Shown here: positions 27,663 through 36,466 of the stretch, piece by piece
Position numbering within the stretch: the first letter of the stretch is position 1
Layout: every line of letters begins with the position of its first letter
Origin: Rosettibacter primus
GTDB taxonomy: Bacteria; Bacteroidota; Ignavibacteria; Ignavibacteriales; Melioribacteraceae
Assembly (NCBI RefSeq): GCF_036860675.1
Contig: NZ_JAYKGK010000005.1
Location: 62,001-126,000 of the forward strand
DNA: 64,000 nucleotides
Direction of reading: 5' to 3'
Made by a program: the position numbers and the translations under genes
Notes under the pieces: model-generated
Database searches by the model: none
Told to the model about the DNA's origin: nothing
Seen by the model: the letters and a program-made list of their open reading frames with translations, nothing else

Positions 27663-27811
27663 CACAAAACTAAAAATTGATTTTTCCTTGCTTAATATGT
27701 ATCAGAATTACTATGAATGATAATATTATCTCTATAAAAATTTCGCAGATTCTCACTTATTCATTTCTTTACTCCACTTACATTAGTGCTAATCTTTATT
27801 AACTGCGTAAA

Positions 27812-28843
27812 CTACTTCTTCAATCGCGATTCCAATTCGAGCATCTGTTTAATTTTTTTGTCTAAAATTTCATTCTGCATTTTTAATTCATTTAACTTTT
27901 TCTCAATCTCATTTTCGTATTCAACTTTATTCCAATAACCTCTTTGTTCAAAATAACCTTTGAATAACCAGTTGTGTTTAAGAGCTTCCATATTTTCGGC
28001 CAAACTTGATGTAGCCATTCTCGCTTCTTCTGATGTTTTTGTAAGATTATATAAAAGTGTTTTTATTGAATCAGCTACTGCCTGGTCAGAAATTAATGTT
28101 CCTAAAAGTCCTTCACCTTTATCTACACGACTAACAAGATTTCTTATACTCATCGAAGCACTATCAACATTATCAATAATAGTTTTAATATTTTCGGTCA
28201 TATTAATAATCACATCAGAAATATCAGTCAACCGTTCTGTAACTGCAGTTAAACTTCTATCGGCATTTTGAGTTATGCTTACAGCAGAACGATAAAGTCT
28301 ATCGTCATTTACAATTTTACCGATAGTTCCTTCACCTTTATTTACTTTATTTACAATATCAGCTAAATCCCTTGTAAGACTTTTAAGATAAGATATAACA
28401 GCTTCAGATTCTTCAACAATCACAGAAATATTAAGTGGATTTTTTGATTTAATAATTCCGCCGTCAGAAATTTCTTCGACGTTTGGCGAGCCTGGAGTTA
28501 TTGTTACAATTTTCTTTCCTACTAATCCTTCAGTTTCAATTGCAGCTTGACTATCAAGTCGAATAAACCGTTTTAATTCACTGTCAATTCTCATACGAAC
28601 TTCTACATTGCCGGTCTTTTCATCAACAAGAGAGATTCCACTAACACTTCCAATATCATAACCACTAAGTCTAACAGGCGCTCCAGTTTTTAATCCTTCT
28701 ATCTGGTCAAAATAAGCTTTTATTTCAATTGTGCCGGTAAATAACTGTTCTCTGCTTCCAATTAGAAATATAGAAATGATAAGCAAAATAGTACCAATAA
28801 AAATAAAGATACCGAGCCGCGCACCTTCTAATTGTTTTAACAT
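27812..28843 (-). CDS. mlaD: MlaD-like MCE-domain lipid-transport protein
   Basis: The 343-residue protein has a single N-terminal membrane helix (about 10-28) and an MCE domain (about 38-118; IKAYFDQIEGLKTGAPVRLSGYDIG). A long helical tail with repeated VNKGEGTIGKIVNDD and VDKGEGLLGTLISDQ segments follows, then a C-terminal coiled coil. MCE proteins bind and ferry phospholipids across the periplasm. It is the last gene of an mlaE-mlaF-mlaD operon, 10 bases after the ATPase. The tail is longer than in E. coli MlaD, as in many MCE proteins outside the Proteobacteria. Confidence 0.9.
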   Translation of the reverse strand: MLKQLEGARLGIFIFIGTILLIISIFLIGSREQLFTGTIEIKAYFDQIEGLKTGAPVRLSGYDIGSVSGISLVDEKTGNVEVRMRIDSELKRFIRLDSQAAIETEGLVGKKIVTITPGSPNVEEISDGGIIKSKNPLNISVIVEESEAVISYLKSLTRDLADIVNKVNKGEGTIGKIVNDDRLYRSAVSITQNADRSLTAVTERLTDISDVIINMTENIKTIIDNVDSASMSIRNLVSRVDKGEGLLGTLISDQAVADSIKTLLYNLTKTSEEARMATSSLAENMEALKHNWLFKGYFEQRGYWNKVEYENEIEKKLNELKMQNEILDKKIKQMLELESRLKK

Positions 28844-28853
28844 TTACACCTCA

Positions 28854-29612
28854 CTAAACTTTTATAAATTCATGACTAAAAAAGTTTTTCAAGAATGGGT
28901 CGTTTGAGTTTGTAAATTCCTGAATACTTCCTTCATAAGCAATTTTTCCATCTTTAAGGAAAATTGCTCTATCGGCAATAATCTCTGCACATATTAAATC
29001 ATGTGTAACAACTATAGAAGTCATATTTAATTTTTTTTGAAGTGTAAGAATTAAGTCACTAATTTCTTTTGTTGTTATCGGATCCAATCCAGTAGTAGGC
29101 TCATCATAAAGCATTATTTGAGGGTCTGTAATAATTGAGCGTGCAAGACCAATTCTTTTTCTCATACCCCCAGATAATTCTGAAGGCATTTTATCAATTG
29201 CTTCTTCGAGCGAAACTAATTCGAGAGTATATTTTACTTTTTCATCAATTTCTTTTTCTGTCATTTCAGGAAAATGTCTTTTCAAAGGAAATGCTAAATT
29301 CTCTTTAACAGTCATAGAATCATATAAAGCAGAACTTTGAAAAAGAAATCCAATATTTTTTCTAAGTTTATTCAATTCATGAATAGAAAGATTTCTAATA
29401 TTCTGACCATTAATAAAAATATTTCCTTCGTCAGGAGTCATAAGTCCAATGATACATTTTAACAAAACACTTTTTCCCTGACCACTTCTTCCAAATACAA
29501 CTAAATTTTCTGCTCGATTAACATTAAAGGAAATGTTATCGAGAACTGTTATTTCACCAAAGCGCTTGGTTAAATTTTCTACAATTATTATCCGAGAGTC
29601 GGCCATAACCAT
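28854..29612 (-). CDS. mlaF: MlaF-like ABC transporter ATP-binding protein
   Basis: The 252-residue ATPase has Walker A (GRSGQGKSVLLK, about 37-48), the signature LSGGMRKRIGLARS and Walker B IMLYDEPTTGLD. GRSGQGKSV is characteristic of the lipid-transport (Mla/Ttg2A) branch. Its start overlaps the end of the permease gene by 25 bases, which indicates coupled translation. An ATG two codons in (29606) is an alternative start. It powers phospholipid movement with MlaE and MlaD. Confidence 0.92.
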   Translation of the reverse strand: MVMADSRIIIVENLTKRFGEITVLDNISFNVNRAENLVVFGRSGQGKSVLLKCIIGLMTPDEGNIFINGQNIRNLSIHELNKLRKNIGFLFQSSALYDSMTVKENLAFPLKRHFPEMTEKEIDEKVKYTLELVSLEEAIDKMPSELSGGMRKRIGLARSIITDPQIMLYDEPTTGLDPITTKEISDLILTLQKKLNMTSIVVTHDLICAEIIADRAIFLKDGKIAYEGSIQEFTNSNDPFLKNFFSHEFIKV

Positions 29613-30397
29613 AACGAAATTTTTACTAATATCATATCAAAAATAAGAATTAATAATGATGAGAGAACAACAGAAGTTGTTGATGCTCTTCCAACACCTT
29701 CTGTTCCTCCTTCTGTAGTAAAACCTTTGTATGAACCAACTATTCCAACTATATAACCAAACACAAAGGTTTTTGCTACGCCAGGAATAAAATCACCAAA
29801 CTCAATAGAGCGAATAACAGAATCAATATAATATTGAAAACTCATACTTTCAGTTATAATAATTGCAATGAATCCGCCAAAGATAGCAATAACAATTACA
29901 TAAATTGTTAGTAAAGGTAAAATCATTGTAGTTGCTATTACACGAGTAACTACAAGGAATTTGAAAGGATTAACAGCAGAAACTTCCATTGCATCAATTT
30001 GTTCTGTTACTCTCATCGAACCGAGTTCTGCCCCAATTCCCGAACTAACTCTTCCAGCAAATATTAATGCAGTAATTACGGGTCCTAATTCTCTAACTAC
30101 AGATAAAGCAACCATGCCTGGTAAAAAGTCGGATGCTCCAAATCTTTGCATAACTGGTTGACTTTGCATTGCTAATACTAATCCGATAATCAAACCTGTA
30201 ACACTAACAATTCCAAAAGTTTTTACTCCTAATTCATCCATGTGTTTTTTAATTTCTGATATTTCATAAGGTGGAATAAAAACCTGCTTAAAAAATTCTA
30301 AGTTGAAAATTGTAAGACCGGTAATCGTTGCAAAAAAATTATAAATATAATCGGAAGCTCTTAATCTTCTTCCATATTTCAATCTTGGTAATTTCAT
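29588..30397 (-). CDS. mlaE: MlaE-like ABC transporter permease
   Basis: The 269-residue membrane protein has about five helices and the MlaE hallmarks: LAMQSQPVMQRFGASDFLPGMVALSVVREL in the helix 1-2 region, and GRVSSGIGAELGSMRVTEQIDAMEV, the conserved cytoplasmic loop that couples to the ATPase. It is the first gene of the three-gene Mla operon. The 178 bases upstream (30398-30575) should hold divergent promoters for it and for the small membrane protein on the other strand. Confidence 0.92.
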   Translation of the reverse strand: MKLPRLKYGRRLRASDYIYNFFATITGLTIFNLEFFKQVFIPPYEISEIKKHMDELGVKTFGIVSVTGLIIGLVLAMQSQPVMQRFGASDFLPGMVALSVVRELGPVITALIFAGRVSSGIGAELGSMRVTEQIDAMEVSAVNPFKFLVVTRVIATTMILPLLTIYVIVIAIFGGFIAIIITESMSFQYYIDSVIRSIEFGDFIPGVAKTFVFGYIVGIVGSYKGFTTEGGTEGVGRASTTSVVLSSLLILIFDMILVKISLWLWPTLG

Positions 30398-30575
30398 CGG
30401 AATTAATATGATTTTTCGATTTCAAAATAACAAAAGTTTACGAATTAATTTTATGTTAATTTATTAAATAAAATTATTATGCCTTTAGTTTGTTAAACAT
30501 TGCTTGCAATTTATCTTTATTGCAAAAAATATTTATTAATAATTTTATAACTTTAAAATAAAGATTAGTTAATCT

Positions 30576-31067
30576 ATGGAAACATTTAAGTATTCTTTCT
30601 TTGCAAAAATTATTTATCGATATGGAAATATTATCGCAACTTTAATGTTGTCTGTTCACTTAATTTCATCAATTTACTATATAAGTGAAAAAATTTTTTT
30701 CATAATACCCGCAATTATTAATAGTGCAATAATTTTCTACTTGAACAAATATTTTTTCAAAACATATAAATTATTTCCATTCGAAATTACCATTTCAAAT
30801 AACAAACTGATATGTAAAGATTTTTTCTTAAGCAAAAAGAAAATTGAAATTGATTTTAGAAACATTGATAAATTAAGTGGTGGCATTTTTAGCGGGTATC
30901 CAACAAGACCAATCTATATTCACGATAAAAGTAACGGTACAGTAATTGGCTTTTATTCACATGTGGGCAATTTTCAAAAACTTCTTACCCGTATTCTTCA
31001 AAATATTCCTGAAAAACTTTACAACGAATTAATGAAAAATGTTCAAAGAAAAAAGCCCACCAGATGA
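30576..31067 (+). CDS. small membrane protein with a PH-like domain
   Basis: The 163-residue protein has two N-terminal membrane helices (about 18-37 and 41-60). A beta-rich domain (about 65-160) follows, reminiscent of bacterial PH-like domains (FPFEITISNNKLICKDFFL, IDFRNIDKLSGGIFSG). The function is unknown. It is a single gene divergent from the Mla operon, and its stop codon lies in the loop of the terminator at 31052-31075. The frame shows normal coding bias, so I regard the gene as real. Confidence 0.65.
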   Translation: METFKYSFFAKIIYRYGNIIATLMLSVHLISSIYYISEKIFFIIPAIINSAIIFYLNKYFFKTYKLFPFEITISNNKLICKDFFLSKKKIEIDFRNIDKLSGGIFSGYPTRPIYIHDKSNGTVIGFYSHVGNFQKLLTRILQNIPEKLYNELMKNVQRKKPTR

Positions 31068-31075
31068 TGGGCTTT
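31052..31075. terminator. shared (bidirectional) terminator
   Basis: An 8-bp stem (AAAGCCCA / TGGGCTTT) encloses an 8-base loop. On the minus strand it lies 3 bases past the HU stop and continues into TTTTCTTTG. On the plus strand it overlaps the last codons of the small membrane protein gene. It can serve both converging genes. Confidence 0.7.
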
Positions 31076-31078
31076 CTC

Positions 31079-31363
31079 TTATGCTTTATAAACTAAGATT
31101 GCATCTTTAGCTTGTTTAGCAACTCTAAACTTCACAACTTTTTTTGCTGGAATTGTAATAACTTCTCCAGTCTTAGGATTACGTCCCTGTCTTGCTTTTC
31201 TTTCTACTAAAACCAATTTTCCTAAGCCCGGAATTGTAAATGATTTTTTTGCTTCTTTGTAAGCAAGTTTTACAAACTCACTTAAAAATAAATTAGCTTG
31301 CTTTTTTGTAATTCCAGTTTTTTTTGCCATGTAATCAAGAATCTGGCTTTTTGTCATTGCCAT
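31079..31363 (-). CDS. HU-family DNA-binding protein
   Basis: The 94-residue protein has the full HU/IHF fold order: an N-terminal helical part (SQILDYMAKKTGITKKQA), FTIPGLGKLVLVERKARQ, and the arm signature GRNPKTGEVITIPA followed by VKFRVAKQAKDAI. AAGGAG lies 7 bases upstream of the chosen ATG. HU binds DNA non-specifically and shapes the nucleoid. It stands alone, with a terminator at its end and a 246-base gap to the divergent receptor-like gene. Confidence 0.93.
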   Translation of the reverse strand: MAMTKSQILDYMAKKTGITKKQANLFLSEFVKLAYKEAKKSFTIPGLGKLVLVERKARQGRNPKTGEVITIPAKKVVKFRVAKQAKDAILVYKA

Positions 31364-31609
31364 TATGTAACTCCTTAATTTATGGAAGTTAATTCGCTCG
31401 AAATTTAATACTTTTTCATTTTAAAACAAACAATTTTATATATTTTATTTAACAATTTATAAATAATAATTCATAAATATTAATCAATAATTTTATTCAA
31501 ACTTTTTTCTTCTCAATTTATGATTATGAAATGACATGATAATAATTCAAAATTCTTCTTTCATTGTATTGCAATTAAATCTATTTTAGTAAAAAAATTT
31601 TTTGAACCC

Positions 31610-33655
31610 ATGTATAAATTTATTGTCGCAATAATTTTTCTTTCTTCCTTTCTTTATTCACAAGGCATCGATAGAATTAATTTTTCAAAAGTTTTAACAT
31701 CACTTGATAATAAAATTTTATCCGAAGATACAACTTTAGTAAAAAGTGATACATCAAAAATTATCCCGCTAAATGTTCCTAATTTATTAACTCATTCAAT
31801 TTTGAAAACCATCATAAAAAAAGATGAATTAAATTTTACTGACTACCGATATGCAGGAAATTTCTTTACAAATATTCCTTTTGGATTTTTAAGAGATTTA
31901 GGTTCACTTGGTCAACCAAACGAAATTTTATTTTATGGATGTGGATATAATAACATTTCTTTTTTATCTGATGGAATTACTTTAAATAATCGATTATTCA
32001 ACACATATGATTTGTATTTATTTCAGTCAGAAAGTATTGATTCAGTTGAAATTATTACACTGCCGCGAGGTTTTCTTTATAATAATTACAATAACTCTGC
32101 TTCTGTCAATTTAATTTCGAAATATATTTCTTCTTCAAAACCTTACACACGAATAAAATTTTACCAGGCACCTAACGAGGAAGGAATGATTGATGGAATT
32201 TTTTCCTCTAACTTTGGTAAAAGACTAAATATTTTTTCTGAAATAACAAATCAAAGTGTAAATCCATTTTATAGAAATACAGATTACAGTCTATGGCTTG
32301 CAAGTTTAAGAATCAGCTATGCATTATCAAATAATTTAACTCTCAGCGGCAATTACCGTTATTCTAAATCCAACACTCAATTAAATGGCGGTGTTAATGC
32401 AGATTCAATTTTAAATTCATTTCCCGAAGAACAATTCGAAGAAGTTCTTTATAACAATATCCTTGCACCAGTGAAATTTTATAACAGATATCAAAAAATA
32501 ACCACACATAATTTTGCTTTAAGATTAACAGGAGAATTTAATAAAAACTCTTTAACTGATTTTTCTATTTATTATCAAACAGGATTAAATGAATTCAGAC
32601 AAAACGATACAACAGGAATAAATTTTCAAAGCAATGCCGAAAAAATATTTCACAACAATGAATATAAAACAATTGGAATTAGATTAAAACATGATTTATA
32701 TTTTTCCGCATTTCACATTAATTTTATTAATGAATTTGAGAACAATGAACTTTCCACGCCAATATTAATTAATAATAAATCTTTGAATTCATTTTCTTCG
32801 TCAATCTTGTTGACTTCTTTTTTACCAGATAAAATTGCTCAGATTTCTTTATACGGAAAATATTTGAAACGTAATGAAAAATCTTTTATTGGGTTTGGTG
32901 GCGATATTTCATTCATACACAATGACAAAGTAAAAATATATGCCGGAGTTTCAAGATTTCAAAAAGCTACTACTTTATTCGAAACCGATCAATCCATAAC
33001 AGAGAAAAAACAAATCAATACTGTTGCAGAAATTAAATCAATTATTACAATCAATCCATTGAAAATCAATTTTGGTTATTTTTATTCTGCTGCACTTAAT
33101 AAATACATTGCTGCTTTAATTCAAAACAACACTCTTCTTAATGATTATGCATTTTATTTCAAAACAGATAATTTATATCTGCAGGGGATTAATCTTTCCT
33201 TCGAAGCAAAAATTTGGAAGATAATTTTAAACACAAATACAAGCTATTACTTCTCAGAAACCAATAGAAAAAAGCAGGCTTTACCTGAATTCACTTTATC
33301 AGGTGGAATTTATTATCAGGATATTCTCTTCAACTCAAATCTGAATTTAAAAATTGGTTTGAACTATTTTTCAATTGGAAAAAGAAATGATTTACTAATC
33401 GATTTTGAGAAAAGCATTACTACACCATATTTGTGGTTTATTTCTCCAAATATCAGGAGTGTTCCACAATTACTTACAAATGAGTATCACTCAGAATTTC
33501 AAGTAGATATATTTATTGCAGGACAAATTCAGAAAAATGCAATTATATATTTTGTATTCGAAAACTTATTGAACCGGAAATATTTCATAGTCCCATATTA
33601 TCCAAAGCAGGAACGCGGGATAAGATTTGGTGTTGCATGGGAATTTTTTGATTAA
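31610..33655 (+). CDS. TonB-dependent receptor-like outer-membrane barrel
   Basis: The 681-residue protein has a signal peptide (FIVAIIFLSSFLYSQ), a short plug-like domain (about 75-165; ILFYGCGYNNISFLSDGI, ESIDSVEIITLPRGFLY, SVNLISK) and then a long run of barrel strands to the C-terminus (IRFGVAWEF). It lacks the carboxypeptidase-like N-terminal domain of the starch receptor and is shorter than most receptors. The substrate is unknown. It ends directly against the oppositely oriented RNA methyltransferase gene with no gap. Confidence 0.7.
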   Translation: MYKFIVAIIFLSSFLYSQGIDRINFSKVLTSLDNKILSEDTTLVKSDTSKIIPLNVPNLLTHSILKTIIKKDELNFTDYRYAGNFFTNIPFGFLRDLGSLGQPNEILFYGCGYNNISFLSDGITLNNRLFNTYDLYLFQSESIDSVEIITLPRGFLYNNYNNSASVNLISKYISSSKPYTRIKFYQAPNEEGMIDGIFSSNFGKRLNIFSEITNQSVNPFYRNTDYSLWLASLRISYALSNNLTLSGNYRYSKSNTQLNGGVNADSILNSFPEEQFEEVLYNNILAPVKFYNRYQKITTHNFALRLTGEFNKNSLTDFSIYYQTGLNEFRQNDTTGINFQSNAEKIFHNNEYKTIGIRLKHDLYFSAFHINFINEFENNELSTPILINNKSLNSFSSSILLTSFLPDKIAQISLYGKYLKRNEKSFIGFGGDISFIHNDKVKIYAGVSRFQKATTLFETDQSITEKKQINTVAEIKSIITINPLKINFGYFYSAALNKYIAALIQNNTLLNDYAFYFKTDNLYLQGINLSFEAKIWKIILNTNTSYYFSETNRKKQALPEFTLSGGIYYQDILFNSNLNLKIGLNYFSIGKRNDLLIDFEKSITTPYLWFISPNIRSVPQLLTNEYHSEFQVDIFIAGQIQKNAIIYFVFENLLNRKYFIVPYYPKQERGIRFGVAWEFFD

Positions 33656-34438
33656 TCAATTATCTCTTACTTTCTTTGACAGTTCAGATAAAACAACAGC
33701 GGAAGCAGAAGCCACATTAAGTGATTCTGCATTACCAAAACGCGGAATTGTAATTTTTAAGTCTGAAACTTGCAATAAATTGTTTGATGGTCCATGTGCT
33801 TCACTTGAAAAAGTAACGATAGATTTTTCAGAAAGTTTTAATTCATAAATACTCTTACCATCCAAATCTGTACAACAAATTTTATATCCAGATTTTTTTA
33901 AATCGTTCAATGTATCATAAAAATTTTCTGCCTCATAAAAATTCACATGAAATAAAGAACCAGCAGAGGCTCTTATAACTTTGGGATTAAAAACTTCAGC
34001 GCAGTCAGGACTAAGTAAAATATTATTAAATCCAAACCAATCACAATTACGCAATATCGTTCCAAGATTTCCGGGGTCAGATATATTTTCAAGAGCGACA
34101 ATTAATTTTTCTTTAATAATATTTTCTTTTTGGTTCAGATTGTTTTCAGGGAAATGAAATACTCCTATTATTCCTTGTGGTGTTTTTGTATCACACAATT
34201 TTTCAAAAAGATTTTGATTTATTATTTCTGTTCTAAGATTTTTATTTTTTAATTGATTTAATACATCATTATTTTTTTGTGCATAAATATAAGATGATAT
34301 AATAATTTCACATTTATAATTTGAGTTAATTGCTTCTTGGATTAAAGTAATGCCTTCGACAAGAAATTTATGGTATTCCTGTCTATATTTTTTCTGTAGG
34401 AGTGAAGCGTAATATTTCAGTTCTTTTTGAGTAAGCAT
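33656..34438 (-). CDS. SpoU/TrmH-family RNA 2'-O-methyltransferase
   Basis: The protein has 260 residues from the ATG at 34438 (MLTQKELKYYASL); the longer frame adds a hydrophobic stretch untypical of the family. An N-terminal substrate-binding domain (HKFLVEGITLIQEAI) precedes the SPOUT domain with motif 1 (ENISDPGNLGTILRNCDWFG), motif 2 (VTFSSEAHGPSNNLL) and motif 3 (IPRFGNAESLNVASASAV). It should methylate a ribose in rRNA or tRNA using S-adenosylmethionine. EAHG replaces the commoner GSEG-type turn. The exact target cannot be assigned. Confidence 0.88.
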   Translation of the reverse strand: MLTQKELKYYASLLQKKYRQEYHKFLVEGITLIQEAINSNYKCEIIISSYIYAQKNNDVLNQLKNKNLRTEIINQNLFEKLCDTKTPQGIIGVFHFPENNLNQKENIIKEKLIVALENISDPGNLGTILRNCDWFGFNNILLSPDCAEVFNPKVIRASAGSLFHVNFYEAENFYDTLNDLKKSGYKICCTDLDGKSIYELKLSEKSIVTFSSEAHGPSNNLLQVSDLKITIPRFGNAESLNVASASAVVLSELSKKVRDN

Positions 34439-34523
34439 AAAAAATAAAATTTGTGTTCTAAAAATAAATAATAGTTGCAATGAAATATAAAATATTAGTA
34501 GATTTGCGCACAAAATTTTAAAA

Positions 34524-34596
34524 GCTGGCGTAGCTCAGCTGGTAGAGCAGCTGACTTGTAATCAGCAGGTCGGGGGTTCAAATCCCTTCGCCAGCT
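34524..34596 (+). tRNA. tRNA-Thr (anticodon TGT)
   Basis: The cloverleaf is complete: acceptor GCTGGCG/CGCCAGC, D arm GCTC/GAGC, anticodon stem GCTGA/TCAGC with loop CTTGTAA (anticodon 34557-34559), and a T arm with TTCAAAT. CCA is not encoded. An integrase gene lies immediately downstream in the same direction, which makes the 3' end a likely attachment site. Confidence 0.97.
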
Positions 34597-34598
34597 CA

Positions 34599-34635
34599 AA
34601 AAAACCTCATTTTTGAGCAAAAAATGAGGTTTTTT
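34599..34635 (+). terminator. terminator of tRNA-Thr
   Basis: A 16-bp perfect inverted repeat around CCTCAT/ATGAGG, flanked by A runs and T runs, encloses a 5-base loop. It starts 3 bases after the tRNA and ends in a T tract. The symmetric A and T runs let it work in both directions. Confidence 0.85.
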
Positions 34636-34685
34636 ATTTTCTCTAAATTTAAATTGTCCCGCTGATTGGCTGTATTTAGACATAT

Positions 34686-34709
34686 TTTTTTACGAACTTT
34701 TTTACGAAC
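34686..34709. repeat. perfect 12-bp tandem repeat between tRNA-Thr and integrase
   Basis: The unit TTTTTTACGAAC occurs twice head to tail. It lies in the non-coding stretch between the tRNA terminator and the first integrase gene, where arm-type integrase binding sites or attachment-site remnants are expected. No function is shown. Confidence 0.6.
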
Positions 34710-34782
34710 TTTTCGATATCCTGTCCGTTTTATCCCGCCACTCATTAAATGCTTAGTGAGATAAAATTTTGTGGAGGTGTTT

Positions 34783-35877
34783 ATGATTAAAAATTTTTAT
34801 CTCACTAAAACTAAAAACTCTCCTTACTGGCAAATTATCTACTACCAAAATGGAAAACGAACTTCTAAAAGCACTGGTACCAAAATTAAATCTGAGGCTC
34901 TCCGCTTCTTAACTCATTTCAAAGAATTAATCAATCAAAAAAAATTTTTACCTAAAACTTTATTTGATTTCGAAGAAGAGTATATTAATTACATTTCCAA
35001 AACTCACTCCAAAAGTTATGTCGAAAAATCTGTTAAGCTTTCCTTTAAAATGTTTCGTCAATTTTTAGGTAAAGATATTTTACTTACTGATATCACTGTT
35101 AATCTTGTAGATAATTTCCTTACTTCTGTTTATCATAAAGCTGAACATTCGGCAAGACTTTACTTAAGAACTTTGAAAAGTGCTTTTAACAAAGCTATTA
35201 ACTGGGGATATCTGGAAGATAATGTTTTCAAAAAAATTAAATTACCTAAGAGCATAAAAAAACTTCCTGCCTATATCAATGAAAACGAATTAGAAAAAAT
35301 TTGCAGTGTAACTAAAGAACAATATCTAAAAAATTTATTCCAATTTGCTTTTCATACTGGAGCAAGACTCAATGAAATTCTTTCTCTCACATGGGAAAAT
35401 ATTAATCTCGAAGAAAGAATAATTACGATAAGTAATTCTAAATCATTCATCACAAAAAATAAAAAGGATAGAATAATTCCTATCAATACTACTCTATACG
35501 AAATTTTATATAAAATGAAAAAGAAAGCATTAAGTAACAAGGATTTACTTTTTTATAGAATTTATGGTGTTAAATTGAATCCAGATTTTGTAAGTAAAAA
35601 ATTCAAGAAAGCAGTGCGATGTGCTAAGTTATCTGATAAATATCACTTTCACACCCTAAGACATTCTTTTGCATCATTATTACATCAAAAGGGAGCTCCT
35701 CTTTCAGTTATAAAAGAATTGCTTGGTCATAGCAGTATACAAACAACTTTAATCTATGCACATATATCAAAAGAAAATTTAATCGATGCTGTTGAATTAG
35801 TCAGCACCAATAAAAAAAATGAACCTATGTTTGTTTCATTAGCAAAAAATATCCCTGTAAAACTATACCTAAATTAA
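34783..35877 (+). CDS. tyrosine recombinase (island integrase)
   Basis: The protein has 364 residues from the ATG at 34783, which a GGAGG site precedes by a few bases; a GTG four codons upstream overlaps that site and is unlikely. An N-terminal arm-binding-like domain (SPYWQIIYYQNGKRTSKSTG) and a helical core-binding domain precede the catalytic domain. It has HTGARLNEI (Arg195), a strand lysine, FHTLRHSFASLLHQKG, LLGHSSIQTT and the nucleophile LIYAH (Tyr325). All catalytic residues are present. It lies 187 bases beyond tRNA-Thr in the same direction, the classic position for an integrase of an element inserted in that tRNA. Confidence 0.92.
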   Translation: MIKNFYLTKTKNSPYWQIIYYQNGKRTSKSTGTKIKSEALRFLTHFKELINQKKFLPKTLFDFEEEYINYISKTHSKSYVEKSVKLSFKMFRQFLGKDILLTDITVNLVDNFLTSVYHKAEHSARLYLRTLKSAFNKAINWGYLEDNVFKKIKLPKSIKKLPAYINENELEKICSVTKEQYLKNLFQFAFHTGARLNEILSLTWENINLEERIITISNSKSFITKNKKDRIIPINTTLYEILYKMKKKALSNKDLLFYRIYGVKLNPDFVSKKFKKAVRCAKLSDKYHFHTLRHSFASLLHQKGAPLSVIKELLGHSSIQTTLIYAHISKENLIDAVELVSTNKKNEPMFVSLAKNIPVKLYLN

Positions 35878-36466
35878 AAGTGTGTAGCATTTTTAAAATT
35901 AATCAAAATATTCTTTCAAGTTTCTAATCTGGAATCTGTTTTATGACAATATTAACAAAAAATGCATTTTTATTATTAAACAAACTTGAATAAGCATTTT
36001 CAATTTTTCGGTTATTTTTAATATCATCTTAAAATTAATATTGCGAAAAAACTTTGGAATTATTCTTATAGTTACACTTATTACAATAGGTATAGTTAGG
36101 GGTCTAAAAGTCTATCAATTTCCTAAACTGTAATGCTCATTTATTAAGTATTAACAAACTTATTACCCTCATAATCTATTCAAGAATTTAATAACACTTA
36201 CCTTTCACAACTTTATACCCCACAATAATCAAGTCCATTCTGTGACAAATTTATACATAAAACAATCACTAAAGTCTTTATACTTTATTAAGAAATTTTA
36301 TAGAACTAATAATGTGAACCACTGATAGTATTACTCTATGATACAAACTGTAAATAAAAAGAAGGATTTATCAAAAAAAATCTAATTTATTACTGATGTC
36401 AGAAATATTAAAAAATAATTCTCGTAAACAATCAAATTAAAACTCTAACTCTTAGAAACATTGCTT
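35878..36466. other. AT-rich non-coding gap between the two recombinase genes
   Basis: This 589-base stretch is very AT-rich and has no open frame of note, no clear hairpin terminator and no recognisable gene remnant. I searched by eye for a second copy of the tRNA-Thr 3' end and found none. Confidence 0.6.

Noticed and set aside
34495..34683. 62-residue minus-strand open frame with WRRDLNPRPADYKSAALPAE
   Set aside because: This is the well-known false protein produced by reading a tRNA gene backwards; the tRNA-Thr lies fully inside it.
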